Positions 1 through 7,300 of a stretch of 11,867 nucleotides of DNA are shown here, one piece after another. The DNA is from an uncultured Acidobacteriota bacterium (GTDB taxonomy: Bacteria > Acidobacteriota > Terriglobia > Terriglobales > Acidobacteriaceae): positions 1 through 11,867 of the forward strand of contig CAIZGA010000121.1 of assembly GCA_903932385.1 (NCBI GenBank). Reading direction: 5' to 3'. Numbering within the stretch: the first letter of the stretch is position 1; each line of letters opens with the position of its first letter. The notes beneath the pieces are model-generated. The model saw only the letters and a list, made by a program, of their open reading frames with translations. It did not search any database and was not told where the DNA came from. The position numbers were made by a program, and so were the translations under genes.

Positions 1-1591
1 ACTCGCGCGGCGTGCGCCAGCGGTACGGCCCATTGGACCGAACCCCGTGCCCGTCGGTCGAACTCGGCTGATAGAGTCGTGTCAAATCCAACTCCGCCAT
101 CATTTTGCGAAAGATGTCGTCGAGTTCCTTCGGCGGATATCCTTCATTGCGTGCGCACCAAACTGCGATGGAGGGATGATTGCGGAAGTGCAATACCTTG
201 TCGCGAACATTGGCAACGTAAGTCGGTATGTCCGTTGGATTCGGCCCATCCGATGGGTTTGGCTGGAAGAACTCATCCCACAATAAAATTCCATACTTGT
301 CGCACAGCTCATAGAAGTCTTCGCTGGTGCTTTGGCCCACCCAGTTGCGAATCATATTGATGTTCGCCATCTGGTGCATGTGGATCTCAGCATCCAACCT
401 ATCGCGCGAGACGCGCTTCATCGCCTCATCCAGTCCCCAGTCGCCGCCGCGGATAAAGATGCGCACGCCATTCACGGAGATGGTCAGGTTCTCGCTGTCT
501 GGCACGCTATAAGTAATTTTGCGTACACCAAAGCTGACATCCTGCTGGTCGCTTTGCCAGGAATCGCCTACAAGCTTCAGGTGCAGAGTGTAGAGATTCT
601 GCGGGCCGTACCCATTGGGCCACCACAGCTTTGGGTTCTTCATATGTAGTGCCGGCGTGTTATGCAGGTCGAACTTTACAACTTGTGTGCCGTAGGCTGC
701 GATTGTGACCGAATGACGAAATTGAATATTGTCGATGGTTCCTTCCACCACGCCGGATGCATGCTTACCGGTCACATTCATCACTGTCACTTGAACGGCA
801 ACATCGGCCGAATCAGTTTTCGGCAGTGGCAGGTCGGTGGTCACCAACGGGTCCTGCATCACCAGCGGCCCGGTGCTGCTGAGAAAAACTTTCTGCCAGA
901 TGCCCGTGTCGCGATCGCGGATGGCCGGAATCCAGTCCCATCCCATTGTGCAGAGAAAAGTTGGACCATCAATCGCGCTCTCACCGCCATTCAGTCCCAT
1001 GCCGGTGCGCAGTATATGTTCATGCGATGTGCCGGGATTCGGTTGCGGCACCACCAGCACTGCGATGGTGGCCACTTTGCCGGCGAGTACATTGCTGGTG
1101 ATGTCAAACTTTCCACGAATGAATGCGCCGCGTGTTGTGCCTACCTGTTTACCGTTTACAAAAATTGTGGAGGAGTAATTGATGCCGTCGAAGTTCAGCC
1201 AGATTCGCCGACCGGTATACGCCGCAGGAATCGTGACAGATGTGCGGTACCAGTAACTGGTGTGCAGCAGCGCTTCTGATATTTTCTCCGGGCGATTGTT
1301 CTCTCCGTATAGAGGCTCCGGATATACGCCGTTGTTCACCAACGTCGTCAGCACTGTTCCCGGGACCGTTGCTGTATACCACTCTGCTGTGTTGAATGCA
1401 GCCGTTGAAACCACCTCGCCAGCTTGCGGAACTTTCGCCGCATCCTGCAACTGCCAGCCGCTACCGAGAACAACATTGCTGGGCATCACATCGCTGGGCG
1501 TGACGTTTTTTGCTGCAAAGGCAGCGGTGTTCATCAGAGTTGCCATCAGCAGTGCAATCAGTGTGCGGCGGGCGATGCGTGTGTGTGTCAT
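1..1591 (-). CDS. Secreted glycoside hydrolase family 2 protein, exo-beta-D-glucosaminidase / endo-beta-mannosidase type (partial, C-terminus off window)
   Basis: The frame is open from ATG at 1591 to the left edge, giving 530 residues. Residues 1-26 form a signal peptide (basic RIARR, hydrophobic core, AFA-A cut near 26-27), so the enzyme is exported. Residues about 60-190 match the GH2 sugar-binding jelly roll (VPGTVLTTLVNNGVYPEPLYG, then YWYRT and INYSSTIFVNG). GWDWIPAIRDRDTGIW at 217-232 and LWWPNGYGPQNLY at 322-334 are typical of the glucosaminidase and plant-type endo-mannosidase branch. The Ig-like GH2 domain covers about 240-360. The TIM barrel begins near 370, and RNHPSIAVWCARNEG (470-484) holds the acid/base Glu483. 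The nucleophile Glu should lie beyond the window. An AAGGA lies about 11 bases before the ATG. The gene follows the sialidase-like gene by 94 bases on the same strand, probably in one operon. Substrate (beta-glucosaminide or beta-mannoside) cannot be fixed from this fragment. Confidence 0.9.
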   Translation of the reverse strand, partial: MTHTRIARRTLIALLMATLMNTAAFAAKNVTPSDVMPSNVVLGSGWQLQDAAKVPQAGEVVSTAAFNTAEWYTATVPGTVLTTLVNNGVYPEPLYGENNRPEKISEALLHTSYWYRTSVTIPAAYTGRRIWLNFDGINYSSTIFVNGKQVGTTRGAFIRGKFDITSNVLAGKVATIAVLVVPQPNPGTSHEHILRTGMGLNGGESAIDGPTFLCTMGWDWIPAIRDRDTGIWQKVFLSSTGPLVMQDPLVTTDLPLPKTDSADVAVQVTVMNVTGKHASGVVEGTIDNIQFRHSVTIAAYGTQVVKFDLHNTPALHMKNPKLWWPNGYGPQNLYTLHLKLVGDSWQSDQQDVSFGVRKITYSVPDSENLTISVNGVRIFIRGGDWGLDEAMKRVSRDRLDAEIHMHQMANINMIRNWVGQSTSEDFYELCDKYGILLWDEFFQPNPSDGPNPTDIPTYVANVRDKVLHFRNHPSIAVWCARNEGYPPKELDDIFRKMMAELDLTRLYQPSSTDGHGVRSNGPYRWRTPRE

Positions 1592-1630
1592 CAACGGAGT
1601 CTTCCTTTGTCGTTCAATTTCTTCGGACGG

Positions 1631-1644
1631 AATTGCTTACAATT
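1631..1644. repeat. Small inverted repeat in the gap between the two hydrolase genes
   Basis: AATTG (1631-1635) and CAATT (1640-1644) are perfect 5-base arms around a 4-base spacer. They sit about 40 bases upstream of the GH2 start, in the 94-base gap (1592-1685) that has no gene. The same strand carries a TATACT-like hexamer (TATACT read on the minus strand around 1658-1653), but no convincing -35 goes with it. The repeat could be a small operator or a weak RNA hairpin. No uridine run follows, so it is not an intrinsic terminator. Confidence 0.3.
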
Positions 1645-1685
1645 GCCCACAAGTATAGTCGTGCAAATTTCCTGCGATCACATTG

Positions 1686-2813
1686 CTACGGCTGCGGCAC
1701 TTCTGCCAGTGGCACACGCACGAATGTAATCGTCTGCCGCTTCCAGGAATATGTCATCAGCAGGTCGCCGTTTTTGGCCTGAATAATTGCCGGGTAGGAA
1801 TACTGCCCGGCGGCGTCTTCCAAGGTCTTGAAGATATGAAAGTGTTCGCCATCGCGACTAACGGCCAGGTTCAGCGGAGTTCGCTGGTCGTAGCTGTTGT
1901 TGAAGATCATTACGACACGGCCGTCGCGCATACCCACGGAATCAATGCCGGAATTTGGATTAGGCAAATCGATGAAGTGCGGAGTTGACCAAGTGATGCC
2001 GTCATCATACGAATCACTCGCGGCAATGTGCGATGCCTTGGCCTGTGTCCGCGCGTAGAAGCGCAAGTGTTTCGCGTCCATCTGCACAATCGTCGGTTGG
2101 ATGATGCCCACAGTGCGGTTGACATGCGAATGTGCCATTGCCTCCGCGCCGGGAATGTCCACGGCATCCGGCAGAACGATGGCTGCAGACTTGCTCCAAC
2201 TCTTTCCGTCGTCGGTGGAGCGCTCAATATATACGGTCCACTTATCATTCACCGTTTGGTGATTGCGTTCGGCAATTGTCTCTACCGACGATCCGCTTAC
2301 AATCGTCCCGCTGCTCAGTAGCAGCGGTTTGTCTTTAATTGGTCCCAGGATTCCTGCCGGCAACCGCTCTTCGTCGCTCCACGTTTTCCCCTCATTGTTG
2401 CTCCACTTGCGCGCGCCTTCCCAGGTGCTGGGGTTCTTGCCGAATTTGTAATAGAGCCAAAGTTTGCCGTCACGCGCATGGAAGAGCACCGGGTTCCAGC
2501 AGGCGATGTTATTCTCCCGCGCCAATTCAAACGGTGCGCTCCACTTGCCGTGATGCAACCGTGCGCCGCGGATGACAACATTCAGTGCGCCTTCTGCTGT
2601 GCCGGTGAACCATGCTGCCAGCACATCGCCGTTTTTCAATTCCACCAGAGTGGAGGCATGGCTGTCGGGCTGCGTGCCGGGCAGAGCTTTGCCGCTGGAG
2701 AGTGGTTGAAAAATGAATCCATCATTGCTTTGTACGACGCTAGCAACACTCAACGAAGCCAACAGGAAAGCCAGCAGGCCGATGAACTGCGCGGTGCGAT
2801 AAAAAATCCTCAT
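1686..2813 (-). CDS. Secreted sialidase-like BNR/Asp-box six-bladed beta-propeller protein
   Basis: The protein is 375 residues from the ATG at 2813. I prefer this start because it puts a classic signal peptide at the N-terminus (MRIFYR, then a hydrophobic run to about residue 27); upstream in-frame ATGs at 2831 and 2849 would add a polar stretch before it. Asp-box motifs (S-x-D-x-G-x-T-W) occur at SNNEGKTW 138-145, STDDGKSW 199-206 and SYDDGITW 268-275, with a weaker SRDGEHF at 319-325. ILGPIKDKPLLL (155-166), GIIQPTIV (236-243), LPNPNSGID (283-291) and SYPAIIQ (339-345) are characteristic of the BNR_2 type predicted neuraminidases (COG4692 type). Members of this family are often labelled exo-sialidase, but activity is rarely shown and other exo-glycosidase roles are possible. 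It leads the minus-strand pair with the GH2 gene, which suggests joint breakdown of a decorated glycan. No clear Shine-Dalgarno precedes 2813. Confidence 0.85.
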   Translation of the reverse strand: MRIFYRTAQFIGLLAFLLASLSVASVVQSNDGFIFQPLSSGKALPGTQPDSHASTLVELKNGDVLAAWFTGTAEGALNVVIRGARLHHGKWSAPFELARENNIACWNPVLFHARDGKLWLYYKFGKNPSTWEGARKWSNNEGKTWSDEERLPAGILGPIKDKPLLLSSGTIVSGSSVETIAERNHQTVNDKWTVYIERSTDDGKSWSKSAAIVLPDAVDIPGAEAMAHSHVNRTVGIIQPTIVQMDAKHLRFYARTQAKASHIAASDSYDDGITWSTPHFIDLPNPNSGIDSVGMRDGRVVMIFNNSYDQRTPLNLAVSRDGEHFHIFKTLEDAAGQYSYPAIIQAKNGDLLMTYSWKRQTITFVRVPLAEVPQP

Positions 2814-2847
2814 ACCATCAATAAAACACATGCAGCGCTTCGTCCGC

Positions 2848-4161
2848 ATGGTGAACTATATAATTCGTTGGCGTGCTGCAACCGGCGCCCGCAATCAATG
2901 TACGAGGAAGGCCGACATCCGCATCCAGCCACACAATAAAAATTATCGCTGGCTGGTTGTGGCCATGCTTTGGCTGGTCTGCTTTTTCAACTACGCTGAG
3001 CGGCAGGCCATCTTCTCCGTCTATCCGCTGATAAAAACACAACTCCATCTCTCTGACATGCAGTTGGGGCTGATCGCCTCCTCCTTCATGTGGATGTACG
3101 CGCTGTGCGGGCCATTTGCCGGTTGGCTCTGCGACCGTGTTCCGCGCAAGATAACAATCCTCAGCGCGCTCATCTTCTGGTCACTGGTGACGGCCTGCAT
3201 TTCGTTCTCAAAGAACGCCGTTCAACTCGCCGCGTTGACGGCGCTCGGCGGTTTGGGAGAAGCATTTTATTTTCCAGCAGCCATGTCGCTACTTAGCGAC
3301 TATCACGCGCCCGATACGCGCTCGCGTGCCATGTCGCTGCACCAGACCGGCGTCTATGCCGGCACCATCGGCGGCGGAGCTATTGCAGGCTTGCTTGGGC
3401 AATACTTCGGTTTCCGCTCCAGCTTTCTCTACTTCGGATTGGTCGGCATCCTCGTTGGCCTGCTTCTACTCGCCATGCTGCGTGAACCGGTCCGCGGCGG
3501 TGCAGAGATGTCGCCTCCGTCCGAAGTATTACTGAGTCACACAAAGATGCACACCAGCTTTCTGCTGATCCTCGGTCAGCCTGTTGTGCTGTTGTTGATG
3601 GCGGCTTTCATCGGCGCGAATTTTGTCGCTGTTGTCTTTCTCACCTGGATGCCGACTTTCCTCTACCAGAAGTTCCACATGACTCTAGCGCTGGCCGGCT
3701 TGAACGCAACCGCCTATCTGCAGATTGCCTCTATGGCGGGTGTTGTCTGTGGCGGCGTGTTGGCAGACTCAAGTGCGCGACGCAGACCCGGTGGGCGAAT
3801 ATCGACGCAAGCCATGGGCGTATTGTTGGCTGTTCCATTTTTATTTCTAACCGGCTGGACCACTTCGGTTTTCCTGCTTGCAGCCGGTTTAATCTGCTTC
3901 GGATTCTGCAAAGGAATCTACGACGCGAATATATTTGCAGGATTATATGACGTAGTTCCGGTGGAGCATCGCGGCGCTTCTGCCGGTCTGATGAATTCGC
4001 TCGGCTGGCTGGGCGGGGGATTCGCGCCGCTCTGTATCGCTATGGGAACAAAGTACTTTGGCATGAGTTTGTGCTTTAGCGCTACGGCAGTTATTTATCT
4101 TGTGGTGGCTATCTTTCTGCTATTTGCCAGTCGCCGGATGCAGTGTTCATCGGCGGAATAA
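2848..4161 (+). CDS. MFS transporter, probable anion:cation symporter (sugar acid or sugar) type
   Basis: This is a 12-helix inner-membrane permease of about 437 residues if the ATG at 2848 is used. The first helix begins with YRWLVVAMLWLVCFFNYAER, a start typical of the hexuronate/glucarate (ACS) branch. The MFS signature between helices 2 and 3 is GWLCDRVPRK (about residues 92-101, with the conserved Asp96, Arg97 and Arg100), and a second-half counterpart GGVLADSSARRR lies near 302-313. LGEAFYFPAAMSLLSDY and RSRAMSLHQTG are also family-like. It most likely imports a monosaccharide, sugar acid or small glycan product by proton symport; the substrate is inferred only from the divergent hydrolases. 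The start is uncertain: 2830, 2848 and a rare ATC at 2917 are all in frame, and the roughly 30 residues before the first helix do not look like a conserved part of the family. No intrinsic terminator is seen after the stop. Confidence 0.88.
   Translation: MVNYIIRWRAATGARNQCTRKADIRIQPHNKNYRWLVVAMLWLVCFFNYAERQAIFSVYPLIKTQLHLSDMQLGLIASSFMWMYALCGPFAGWLCDRVPRKITILSALIFWSLVTACISFSKNAVQLAALTALGGLGEAFYFPAAMSLLSDYHAPDTRSRAMSLHQTGVYAGTIGGGAIAGLLGQYFGFRSSFLYFGLVGILVGLLLLAMLREPVRGGAEMSPPSEVLLSHTKMHTSFLLILGQPVVLLLMAAFIGANFVAVVFLTWMPTFLYQKFHMTLALAGLNATAYLQIASMAGVVCGGVLADSSARRRPGGRISTQAMGVLLAVPFLFLTGWTTSVFLLAAGLICFGFCKGIYDANIFAGLYDVVPVEHRGASAGLMNSLGWLGGGFAPLCIAMGTKYFGMSLCFSATAVIYLVVAIFLLFASRRMQCSSAE
2854..2865. 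promoter_or_regulatory. Candidate bidirectional -10 region between divergent genes
   Basis: AACTATATAATT is symmetric at 10 of 12 positions. On the plus strand it contains a perfect TATAAT (2859-2864); on the minus strand it contains TATAGT (2860-2855). These would give transcription starts near 2871 for the transporter and near 2848 for the sialidase-like gene, so the sialidase ATG at 2813 fits but the transporter ATGs at 2830 and 2848 would lie upstream of their own RNA. No good TTGACA box is seen at 16-18 bases on either side (the minus strand has only a weak TTGCAG), so the call rests on the -10 elements alone. Confidence 0.35.
2904..2919 (+). promoter_or_regulatory. Ribosome-binding-site-like GAGGAAG before an in-frame ATC, possible true transporter start
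   Basis: GAGGAAG (2904-2910) is the only strong Shine-Dalgarno-like sequence near the transporter start. It sits 6-9 bases, depending on the core used, before ATC at 2917-2919, which is in the transporter frame. Starting there would give a short N-terminal tail (IRIQPHNKNYRW) running directly into helix 1, as is usual for this family. ATC is a very rare start codon, so this is an alternative and not the preferred call. Confidence 0.3.
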
Positions 4162-4170
4162 ATTACTCGG

Positions 4171-4186
4171 TGTGACATATATCACT
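4171..4186. promoter_or_regulatory. CRP-type transcription factor binding site
   Basis: TGTGA-CATATA-TCACT matches the CRP-family consensus TGTGA-N6-TCACA at 9 of the 10 conserved positions. It begins 10 bases after the transporter stop and lies upstream of the giant lipoprotein gene. Its centre is 4178.5. A TTTAAT hexamer at 4208-4213 is placed exactly where a -10 element belongs if the site sits at -41.5 (class II activation). Which Crp/Fnr-family protein would bind cannot be told from the window. Confidence 0.5.
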
Positions 4187-4196
4187 GTAAGTTACA
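4186..4196. repeat. Operator-like palindrome beside the CRP-type site
   Basis: TGTAA-G-TTACA is a perfect 5-base inverted repeat around one central base. It shares its first base with the CRP-type half site. In the class II geometry described for the neighbouring site it would cover about -34 to -24, between that site and the TTTAAT box, where a bound repressor could block RNA polymerase. This is inference from position and symmetry only. Confidence 0.3.
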
Positions 4197-4207
4197 CAAT
4201 TCAGGTA

Positions 4208-4213
4208 TTTAAT
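4208..4213 (+). promoter_or_regulatory. Candidate activator-dependent -10 element (P1) of the giant lipoprotein gene
   Basis: TTTAAT matches TATAAT at 5 of 6 positions. The predicted start near 4220 would put the CRP-type site at -41.5 and leave a leader of about 166 bases. No TTGACA-like box is present, as is normal for activator-dependent promoters. Confidence 0.35.
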
Positions 4214-4274
4214 TATGGCCAAATTTATTTGGTGTTAACTGCCGAGTGCGACTGTATGCTGTCGGAACAACTGA

Positions 4275-4304
4275 TTGACAAGGCTTTTAACCGCTGGCTA
4301 TAGT
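4275..4304 (+). promoter_or_regulatory. Sigma-70-type promoter (P2) of the giant lipoprotein gene
   Basis: A perfect TTGACA at 4275-4280 is followed after 18 bases by TATAGT at 4299-4304. The predicted transcription start is near 4311, giving a leader of about 75 bases. This is the best vegetative promoter in the window and would act independently of the CRP-type site. The leader holds a small TTGGT-AGTC-ACCAA hairpin (4336-4349) and no recognisable riboswitch. Confidence 0.65.
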
Positions 4305-4372
4305 CAGTCGTTCAGGAAAACAAAAATAACAATCATTGGTAGTCACCAAGTACGAACATTGGTCAGGATTCT

Positions 4373-4377
4373 GGAGG
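4373..4377 (+). promoter_or_regulatory. Strong ribosome-binding site of the giant lipoprotein gene
   Basis: GGAGG lies 8 bases before the ATG at 4386. It fixes that start, which also places the lipoprotein signal peptide at the extreme N-terminus. Confidence 0.85.
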
Positions 4378-4385
4378 TTTCGAGT

Positions 4386-7300
4386 ATGCGCCCCAGCAGT
4401 TTCCGTAGTCTCTTCCTCGTACTTGCACTCTTTGCCCTTACAGTTTCCTTCATCACAGGTTGCGGTGGCAGCAGCACGCCTACGGTACATCTGTCTTCTA
4501 CTGTGACGGGTATCGATCAGGGGCAGACCGTAACGATTACTGCGACGACCGCCAATGATTCCGGCGATGGTGTTACCTGGGCACTTACAGGTGTCGGCTC
4601 GCTCAGCAGCAACACCACCACCAGTGTCTTGTACACCGCGCCCGCTTCAGTGACTACGGCAACAACCGTCACCATTACTGCGACCTCTATTAAATCGGCA
4701 ACGGTTACTACGACTATTTCAATCACAGTTGAACCGCCGCCAGCGATTACCACCGCGGCTGGCGCTCTGACTGCAGGTCAGGTAGGCACAGCGAACTACT
4801 CCACAACAATTGCAACCTCCGGCGGCGTAGCTCCGCTTACATTTACCGTTGCCAGCGGCGCTCTGCCCAACGGGCTTTCGCTCAATGCATCGACCGGTGC
4901 CATCACCGGCACGCCTAGCGTTTCCGGCGGTTATAACTTCTCCATCAAAGTTACGGATTCAGGATCTCCGGCACTGAACGCAACAGTTGCGTTTTCAATC
5001 AACATCGCCGCAGCCCCGGCAATTACATTCTCCAGCAGCATTCCATCTTCGTTGCCGAATGCAACTGTTGGCACTGCATATTCAGAGCAGCTCTCCGCCA
5101 CTGGTGGCGCAGGCACCATCACGTATGCGATCAATTCAGGCTCGCTGCCTCCCGGGCTCACACTGAGCTCCAGTGGATTGATATCCGGCAACCTGACCAC
5201 GCCGCTTTACACGGGTCCGGGACTGCATCCGTACACGCGTCCGTTGATAAATCCGCCGGTTGTGCCGGATGTATTCAGCTTCACCGTGAAAGCAACCGAT
5301 GCCTATAACGACTCAGCCATCAGCGGCACCTACACCATCAATGCCGTTTATCCCACGATGAACATCACCTCCAGCGCGTCGCTACCGAATGCAGTCAATG
5401 GCAGCGCGTATGGACCTTTTGCCGTGGTGGCAACCGGCGGCAACGGTACGTATTCCACGTATTCCGTCAATCCAGCGAATGCACTCACGCAATATGGTTT
5501 GGGTATTTCCGGCACTGGAGCCATCAGTGGAACTACGGCCAATGTGACCGCGACCACGGTCAACAACTTTACGATTCAAGTTCAGGATTCTTACGGCGAC
5601 TATGCAACACAATCCGCCAGCTTCACTTTGTACCCAACACTGGCCTTCACCACCCCGACCACTTTGCCCAGCGGCTCTGTAAGTGCTGCCTACACTGGAT
5701 CCATTGTCGCAACGGGCGGCAGCGGTTCCGGCTATACCTATGCGGTCACCAGCGGTACAGGTCTCTCTGCCGTCGGCTTAAGCCTCTCGAGCAGCGGTGC
5801 CATTACCGGCACGCCTGCCACTGGCCAAACAGAAACCAATGCGCCATTCACCGTGCAGGTAACAGACGGCGCCGGAAACAAAGCCTCGCAGACATTCAAT
5901 CTCACCATCTATGCAGGTCTTGGTTTCTCTACTTCAGCCACACTGCCAGCAGGTGAAGTGGGCACGATTTACAGCCAGAGCATCGTCGCGGTTGGCGGCA
6001 GCGGCAACTATACGTACTCCATCACCAGCGGTACCGGACTTTCTGCAGTGAACCTCGCCATGTCCGGCGCCGGTGCCATTACCGGTACGCCCAATGCGAC
6101 TGAAACTGCGGGCACAATTACCGTCAAAGTCCTCGACAATAGCACCAGTCTGTCTACCAGTTCGACCTTCTCACTTACTGTCTATCCGGCACTGTCGTTC
6201 AGCAATGGAACGCTTGCCTCTGGAGATGTCAACTCTGCGTATAGCTCCAGTGTTGCGGCAACTGGCGGTAGCGGCAGCTATAGCTACACCGTTCTTAGCG
6301 GCACAGGCCTCTCTGCGCCCGGATTGTCTCTTGCCACCGGCGGCACCATCACCGGTACGCCGAGTGCATCAGAGAATAGCGGTTCCGTCACCATCAAAGT
6401 TACCGATTCGGCAAACTTCTCCACTACTGCCAGCTTCGGTATCACGATTTATCCGGCCATCAGCTTTTCCGGCGGGGCACTGGCCAGCGGCGATGTGGGC
6501 CAGCCCTATTCCGGTTCGGTTACTGGAAGCGGCGGTAGCGGCAGCCTGACATATTCAGTTGCCAGCGGCACAGGACTCTCCGCAATCGGACTCACACTCA
6601 ACAGCAACGGCACCATTACGGGTACGCCATCGGCCAGCGAAACCGGCGGCACGGTTTCCATCAAGGCCACCGACTCAACCACAGGCGCTTCGGTTAGCTC
6701 CAATTTCACCATCACGGTCTACGCGGCCATCACCTTCACCGGAACTGCAGTGCCCAGCGGCAACCAGGGCATTGCTTACACCGGATCCGTGGCAGCAACA
6801 GGCGGCAGCGGCAATTACACCTACGCTCTCCAGAGCGGCGGCGGCGGAATTACAGCGGTTGGTCTTACGCTGAACAGCAACGGCAGCATTACGGGTACAC
6901 CGAATGGAACGGAGACCAGCGCCAGCTTCTCGGTGAAGGTGACAGACACTTCCACCAACGCTTCGGTTACTTCTAACTTCACCATTACCATCTATTCGGG
7001 ACTTACCTTCAGCGGCGCAACTCTTGCCAGCGGCAATCAGAGTGTGTCGTACTCGGCTGCGGTTTCGGCAACCGGCGGCAGCGGCAATTATTCTTATACC
7101 GTTGTCTCTGGCACAGGTTTGTCTGCCGTCGGATTAAGTCTCTCCACTGGCGGCAGCATCACCGGCACGCCTAACGCGACAGAATCTGGCGCCGGCGTCA
7201 CCATCAAGGTCACCGATACCTCGACCAATAACAGTGTCTCAGCGAACTTCACGCTGACTATCTACAGCGCAATTTCGTTCCCAGGTGCCGCACTCACCAG

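Noticed and set aside
662..1279. 205-codon plus-strand open frame
   Set aside because: It lies antisense to the GH2 gene, whose motifs and catalytic Glu are clear; the translation has no recognisable domain.
2478..2939. 153-codon plus-strand open frame across the sialidase start
   Set aside because: It is antisense to the sialidase-like gene and out of frame with the transporter; composition is not protein-like.
4336..4349. TTGGT-AGTC-ACCAA hairpin considered as a terminator or riboswitch
   Set aside because: The stem has only 5 pairs, no uridine run follows, and it lies in the leader of an expressed gene.
4162..4385. Short open frame crossing 4100-4303
   Set aside because: It overlaps the transporter end out of frame, has no ribosome-binding site, and the region carries clear promoter elements instead.
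4517..4753. Val/Thr-rich minus-strand open frames inside the giant gene (also 4931-5200, 6506-6715, 9008-9193, 9296-9541)
   Set aside because: They recur at the repeat period, so they are mirror images of the repeats and not separate genes.
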